Assembly (NCBI GenBank): GCA_002342175.1
Contig: DDPL01000031.1
Coordinates: 23,496 to 31,713 of the forward strand
Length of the DNA stretch: 8,218 bases
DNA from: Legionellales bacterium UBA2469
Lineage (GTDB): Bacteria; Pseudomonadota; Gammaproteobacteria; Legionellales; Legionellaceae
Direction of reading: 5' to 3'
Below the pieces are notes generated by a model that was given only the letters and a program-made list of their open reading frames with translations, was not told the origin of the DNA and made no database searches. Each line of letters begins with the position of its first letter. Positions within the stretch are counted from its first letter, which is position 1. Positions 5,648 through 8,218 of the stretch are shown here, one piece after another. Made by a program: the position numbers and the translations under genes.

Positions 5648-7096
5648 ATGCACATCAAACATATATTAAGATTATTAGGCATGATGTTGATTTTTTTTAG
5701 TCTAAGCATGATTCCGCCATTGTTTGTCAATGGTTGGTATCATGAAGACTTACAACATGAATTTTCCAAAAGTTTTCTAATCATTTTCCTGCTTGGACTT
5801 GGTATATGGTATCTCTGTCGAAAAAGCTATAAAGAAATTCAAATCCATGATGGATTTTTATTGGTCATTCTGTTTTGGGTATTTATTTGCTTGTCTGCAA
5901 CTTTGCCTTTTAAATTTATTTTACATGATAAAATCACCTGGCTTGATGCCTTTTTTGAATGTGCTTCAGGGTTAACCACAACTGGCGTTACCGTATTCAC
6001 CTATCCAGAACAACTGCCAAAAAGTTTATTATATTACCGACAACAACTCACTTTCCTGGGCGGTATGAGTATTATTGTTTTAACCATTGCCATCATGCCC
6101 ATGCTTGGGGTTGGGGGTACTCGAATTTATCGCACAGAAACCCCTGGCGCTTTCAAAGACACCAAATTTACACCGCGCATCACCCAGACAGCAAAAGCTT
6201 TATGGGCTGTTTACTTGTTTTTAACATTGTCATGTATCATTTACTTTAGGTGCGTAGGTCTATCTTGGTTTGAAGCCATTTGCGAGGGTTTTCCAACCAT
6301 CTCAACCGGGGGATTGGTAACCCAAAGTCAAGGTTTTTCCTACTACCACAATGCAGCCCTGGAATGGGGAGCTCCTATCTTCATGTTATGCGGAAGTATT
6401 AATTTTGCCACCCATTTTATGGCACTCAAAAAAAGAAATATCTTGCATTACTGGGGAGAGGAAGAACTTCGATTTTTTATTTTTGTGATTTTAGGAGCCG
6501 TAATCTTAGGCGCTCTCATGTATTTTCAGCGTTACCAAGCGTTTTCCATTGCACATTTTCGACATATTTTTTTTACAACGATTTCACTCATATCCAGCTC
6601 TGGTGCAAGTTGTGTTGATTATTCACAATGGCCTTTATCTTTTATTTTAATGCTGTTGATTTTATCTATATTTGGGGGATGCCATGGCTCAACCAGTGGC
6701 GGCATGAAAATGATTCGGATTCTCATTTTAAGCAAACTCTACAATCGAGAAATTAAAGTGCTTCTTCATCCTCAATTGATTAGTCCATTAAAATACAACA
6801 ACAAACCGATTGATAATTCAATTATCATGTCCTTGTTTTCATTTACCACGGCATTTATCACGCTATTTGTATTTTTGATTTTTTTGCTCGCTCTTGGCGG
6901 GAATGACTTAATGACTTGTTTGGCCATTGTAACGGGCACCTTAACCAATTCAGGAATATCTTTGGGTAGTATTTCCCTTTCGTATGAGCACATTAATCCC
7001 TATACCAAATTTATCAGCATTTTGAGCATGCTAGCAGGACGTCTAGAGATTTTCTCTTTATTTATCATCTGCTCCATTCCCTTTTGGGAGAATTAA
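5648..7096 (+). CDS. trkH: Trk potassium transporter membrane subunit TrkH
   Basis: This 482-residue polytopic inner-membrane protein is the ion-conducting subunit of the Trk K+ uptake system; E. coli TrkH has 483 residues. Four pore-loop/selectivity-filter repeats are visible: A-S-G-L-T-T-T-G-V-T (106-115), P-T-I-S-T-G-G (216-222), I-S-S-S-G-A-S (315-321) and T-L-T-N-S-G-I-S (431-438). Other marks are R-Q-Q-L-T-F-L-G-G-M (131-140), M-L-G-V-G-G-T (152-158), the intramembrane-loop motif G-G-C-H-G-S-T-S-G-G-M-K (343-354) and M-L-A-G-R-L-E-I-F (461-469) near the end. Hydrophobic segments fill most of the rest. It follows trkA by 16 bp, with AGAGAAG between them as a weak ribosome-binding site. 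The TAA stop overlaps the coaX stop by 4 bp. Confidence 0.96.
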   Translation: MHIKHILRLLGMMLIFFSLSMIPPLFVNGWYHEDLQHEFSKSFLIIFLLGLGIWYLCRKSYKEIQIHDGFLLVILFWVFICLSATLPFKFILHDKITWLDAFFECASGLTTTGVTVFTYPEQLPKSLLYYRQQLTFLGGMSIIVLTIAIMPMLGVGGTRIYRTETPGAFKDTKFTPRITQTAKALWAVYLFLTLSCIIYFRCVGLSWFEAICEGFPTISTGGLVTQSQGFSYYHNAALEWGAPIFMLCGSINFATHFMALKKRNILHYWGEEELRFFIFVILGAVILGALMYFQRYQAFSIAHFRHIFFTTISLISSSGASCVDYSQWPLSFILMLLILSIFGGCHGSTSGGMKMIRILILSKLYNREIKVLLHPQLISPLKYNNKPIDNSIIMSLFSFTTAFITLFVFLIFLLALGGNDLMTCLAIVTGTLTNSGISLGSISLSYEHINPYTKFISILSMLAGRLEIFSLFIICSIPFWEN

Positions 7097-7866
7097 ACAG
7101 GATTTAAATCAGTTGCTATTTGAATACCATGTAAGATTAAATCAGGTAAATGCTCATCATACAGACCATATTTCTCAAACATCACTGAAAACCCCCCTGT
7201 GGCTAACACTTTAACCGATTGGTCTTTAAAGGTTTGAGCACGAAAGAGGTGAATCATTTCTTTGCAAGCCCCTAAGGTACCAAAAAATATCCCACTTTGA
7301 ATGCCTTGCACCGTGGTGGTTGCGACAGCATGTTCAACTTCAACGACTTCAACCACAGGAAGTTTTGCGGTATTGCGAGCGAGGGTATCGACCAATAATC
7401 TAAAACCAGGATATATTGCACCGCCCAAATAAGATTTATTCGCATCAATGGCACAAAACGTAATGGCCGTGCCAAAATCAATAACAATTAAGTTTTGATT
7501 GGGGTATAAAGTGGTTGCTGCTATAGCATTCGCTAATCTATCGGCCCCCAATTCTGAGGCATTGCCATAATCAACACGTACGGAGGATTGTATGCCCGAT
7601 TGAATAAAAAACGGGGTTACTGAAAAATACTTAATACAAGCAGAACGTAATGAATAGTCCAAATGGGGAACGACAGAACAAATCGAAATCTTGGTAACCT
7701 CTTCAGGATTCATTTGATTTTCACGCAAAACTTGTAATAAAAAAATTCCAAATTCATCAGAAGTATTGCTCTTTGAAGTTAGTCGAAAACGTAAAACCAA
7801 ATCCTTTTGATGATTAAATAATCCACCAAATACTTGAGAGTTTCCCACATCCAAACACAATAACAT
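7093..7866 (-). CDS. coaX: Type III pantothenate kinase
   Basis: CoaX phosphorylates pantothenate with ATP, the first step of coenzyme A synthesis. It is an ASKHA-fold cytosolic enzyme, not feedback-inhibited by CoA, and needs a monovalent cation. The 257 residues carry phosphate-1 motif L-D-V-G-N-S (5-10; Ser where Thr is usual), G-A-D-R-L-A-N (107-113), phosphate-2 motif V-I-D-F-G-T-A-I-T (128-136), G-G-A-I-Y-P-G (148-154) and adenosine motif A-T-G-G-F (222-226), ending with P-D-L-I-L-H-G-I. The frame is open to an ATG at 7881, but that codon sits in the TGAGG ribosome-binding site (7876-7880) serving the ATG at 7866, which puts the phosphate-1 motif at the usual distance. No birA or other CoA gene is adjacent. 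Confidence 0.95.
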   Translation of the reverse strand: MLLCLDVGNSQVFGGLFNHQKDLVLRFRLTSKSNTSDEFGIFLLQVLRENQMNPEEVTKISICSVVPHLDYSLRSACIKYFSVTPFFIQSGIQSSVRVDYGNASELGADRLANAIAATTLYPNQNLIVIDFGTAITFCAIDANKSYLGGAIYPGFRLLVDTLARNTAKLPVVEVVEVEHAVATTTVQGIQSGIFFGTLGACKEMIHLFRAQTFKDQSVKVLATGGFSVMFEKYGLYDEHLPDLILHGIQIATDLNPV

Positions 7867-7875
7867 GAAGCAAAA

Positions 7876-7880
7876 CCTCA
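7876..7880 (-). promoter_or_regulatory. Ribosome-binding site deciding the coaX start
   Basis: Minus-strand TGAGG lies 9 nt before the ATG at 7866. It overlaps the ATG at 7879-7881, making that upstream codon an unlikely start. Confidence 0.75.
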
Positions 7881-7901
7881 TTCAAAAACAGTGAATTCAT
7901 C

Positions 7902-7910
7902 ATTTTAACA
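7902..7910 (-). promoter_or_regulatory. Candidate extended -10 promoter for coaX
   Basis: On the minus strand TGT-TAAAAT gives an extended -10 with 5 of 6 matches in the hexamer. Transcription would begin near 7895, about 29 nt before the coaX ATG. The -35 position falls in a run of T (7921-7929 region), a poor match. Confidence 0.4.
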
Positions 7911-7966
7911 CATGCCACATAAAAAAAAATCAGATGAAGAAACAAGGATGGGCTATTTTATGAAAT

Positions 7967-8218
7967 AAAGAAAAAGTCGATCGATAAGCCGGGTTCTGTC
8001 GTGGACAACCATTCATCTGGGATAAATGTCACCATTTACCTCATGCGACCTACCCGAATTCCACACGGGTCGTGTGTTTTGATTTGCATCAAGTGAATTC
8101 CTATTTGGTCTTGCTCCAAGTGGGGTTTGCCCTGCCACGACTGTTACCAGTCGCGCGGTGCGCTCTTACCGCACCATTTCACCCTTACCCTTTCGGGCGG
8201 TATATTTTCTGTGGCACT
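7967..8218 (-). ncRNA. rnpB: RNase P RNA (rnpB), 3' portion, type A
   Basis: This is the catalytic RNA that removes 5' leaders from pre-tRNAs. The minus strand matches E. coli M1 RNA from about its nucleotide 120 onward. Signatures include GGTAAGGGTGAAA, GGTGCGGTAAGAGCGCACCG, CTGGTAACAG, GGAGCAAGACCAAATAGG, the P15 loop CGGGTAGG (the GGU that pairs with tRNA CCA, at 8052-8054), and the near-universal 3' block with GATGAATGG, CCACGACAGAACCCGGCTTATCG. The 3' strand of P1 (GATCGACTTTTTC) ends at 7970, and the mature end is placed a few bases beyond by analogy. The 5' third lies outside the window. P18 keeps a GTGA loop. The P16/P17 region has an additional hairpin at 8079-8092. No terminator hairpin is evident downstream. 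Confidence 0.97.

Noticed and set aside
5959..6249. Alternative-frame ORF of 96 codons inside trkH, with others inside dapF, trkA and coaX
   Set aside because: The host genes have strong family motifs throughout; these frames show no recognisable domain and no start signals.
7921..7929. Run of nine T on the minus strand downstream of rnpB as an intrinsic terminator
   Set aside because: No GC-rich or even moderate hairpin could be found directly before it. It may instead be part of the coaX promoter region.
1..8218. Mobile elements, CRISPR arrays, tRNA genes, phage or defence cassettes
   Set aside because: No transposase, regularly spaced repeats, tRNA cloverleaf or defence-type protein was seen; the window is nearly filled with core genes.

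Overview
This window reads as chromosomal DNA of a low-GC gammaproteobacterium. Several neighbourhoods are typical of that class: fur divergent from bamE, bamE convergent with ratB-ratA, lptM immediately before dapF, trkA next to trkH, and an E. coli-type RNase P RNA. The AT-rich codon use, the stand-alone FMN-type glutamate synthase and the protein sequences would suit Legionellales or Coxiella-like bacteria. That placement is inferred from general resemblance only.

Layout, left to right. Positions 1-326 hold the 3' end of an FMN-binding glutamate synthase family gene. An N-formylglutamate amidohydrolase family gene follows (382-1068, +). It ends tail-to-tail against fur (1065-1487, -), which is divergent from bamE (1568-1879, +) across an 80 bp region carrying a repeated TCATAACAT element. 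bamE ends tail-to-tail against a tightly coupled leftward operon: a carboxylesterase (2563-3216), ratA (2129-2566) and ratB (1876-2145). Divergent from this operon is a rightward block: a very short lptM-like lipoprotein gene (3242-3355), dapF (3340-4191), trkA (4264-5631) and trkH (5648-7096). trkH ends tail-to-tail against coaX (7093-7866, -). Beyond the coaX promoter lies the 3' two-thirds of rnpB (7967-8218, -), cut by the window edge.

The genes are mostly core housekeeping: outer-membrane assembly (BamE, LptM), iron-responsive regulation (Fur), lysine and peptidoglycan precursor synthesis (DapF), potassium uptake (TrkA/TrkH), coenzyme A synthesis (CoaX) and tRNA processing (rnpB). The region is very compact. 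All three convergent gene pairs overlap by exactly 4 bp at their stop codons, and most codirectional genes overlap or nearly touch. Several starts lack a clear Shine-Dalgarno sequence, and extended -10 (TGn-TANNNT) promoter-like elements recur.

I found no mobile element, CRISPR array, toxin cassette or phage gene, and no convincing undescribed multi-gene system. The points most worth a second look are an extra GNRA-capped hairpin in the P16/P17 region of rnpB, the repeat and promoter structure between fur and bamE, the atypical lipobox of the tiny LptM homologue, and the uniform 4 bp convergent overlaps.
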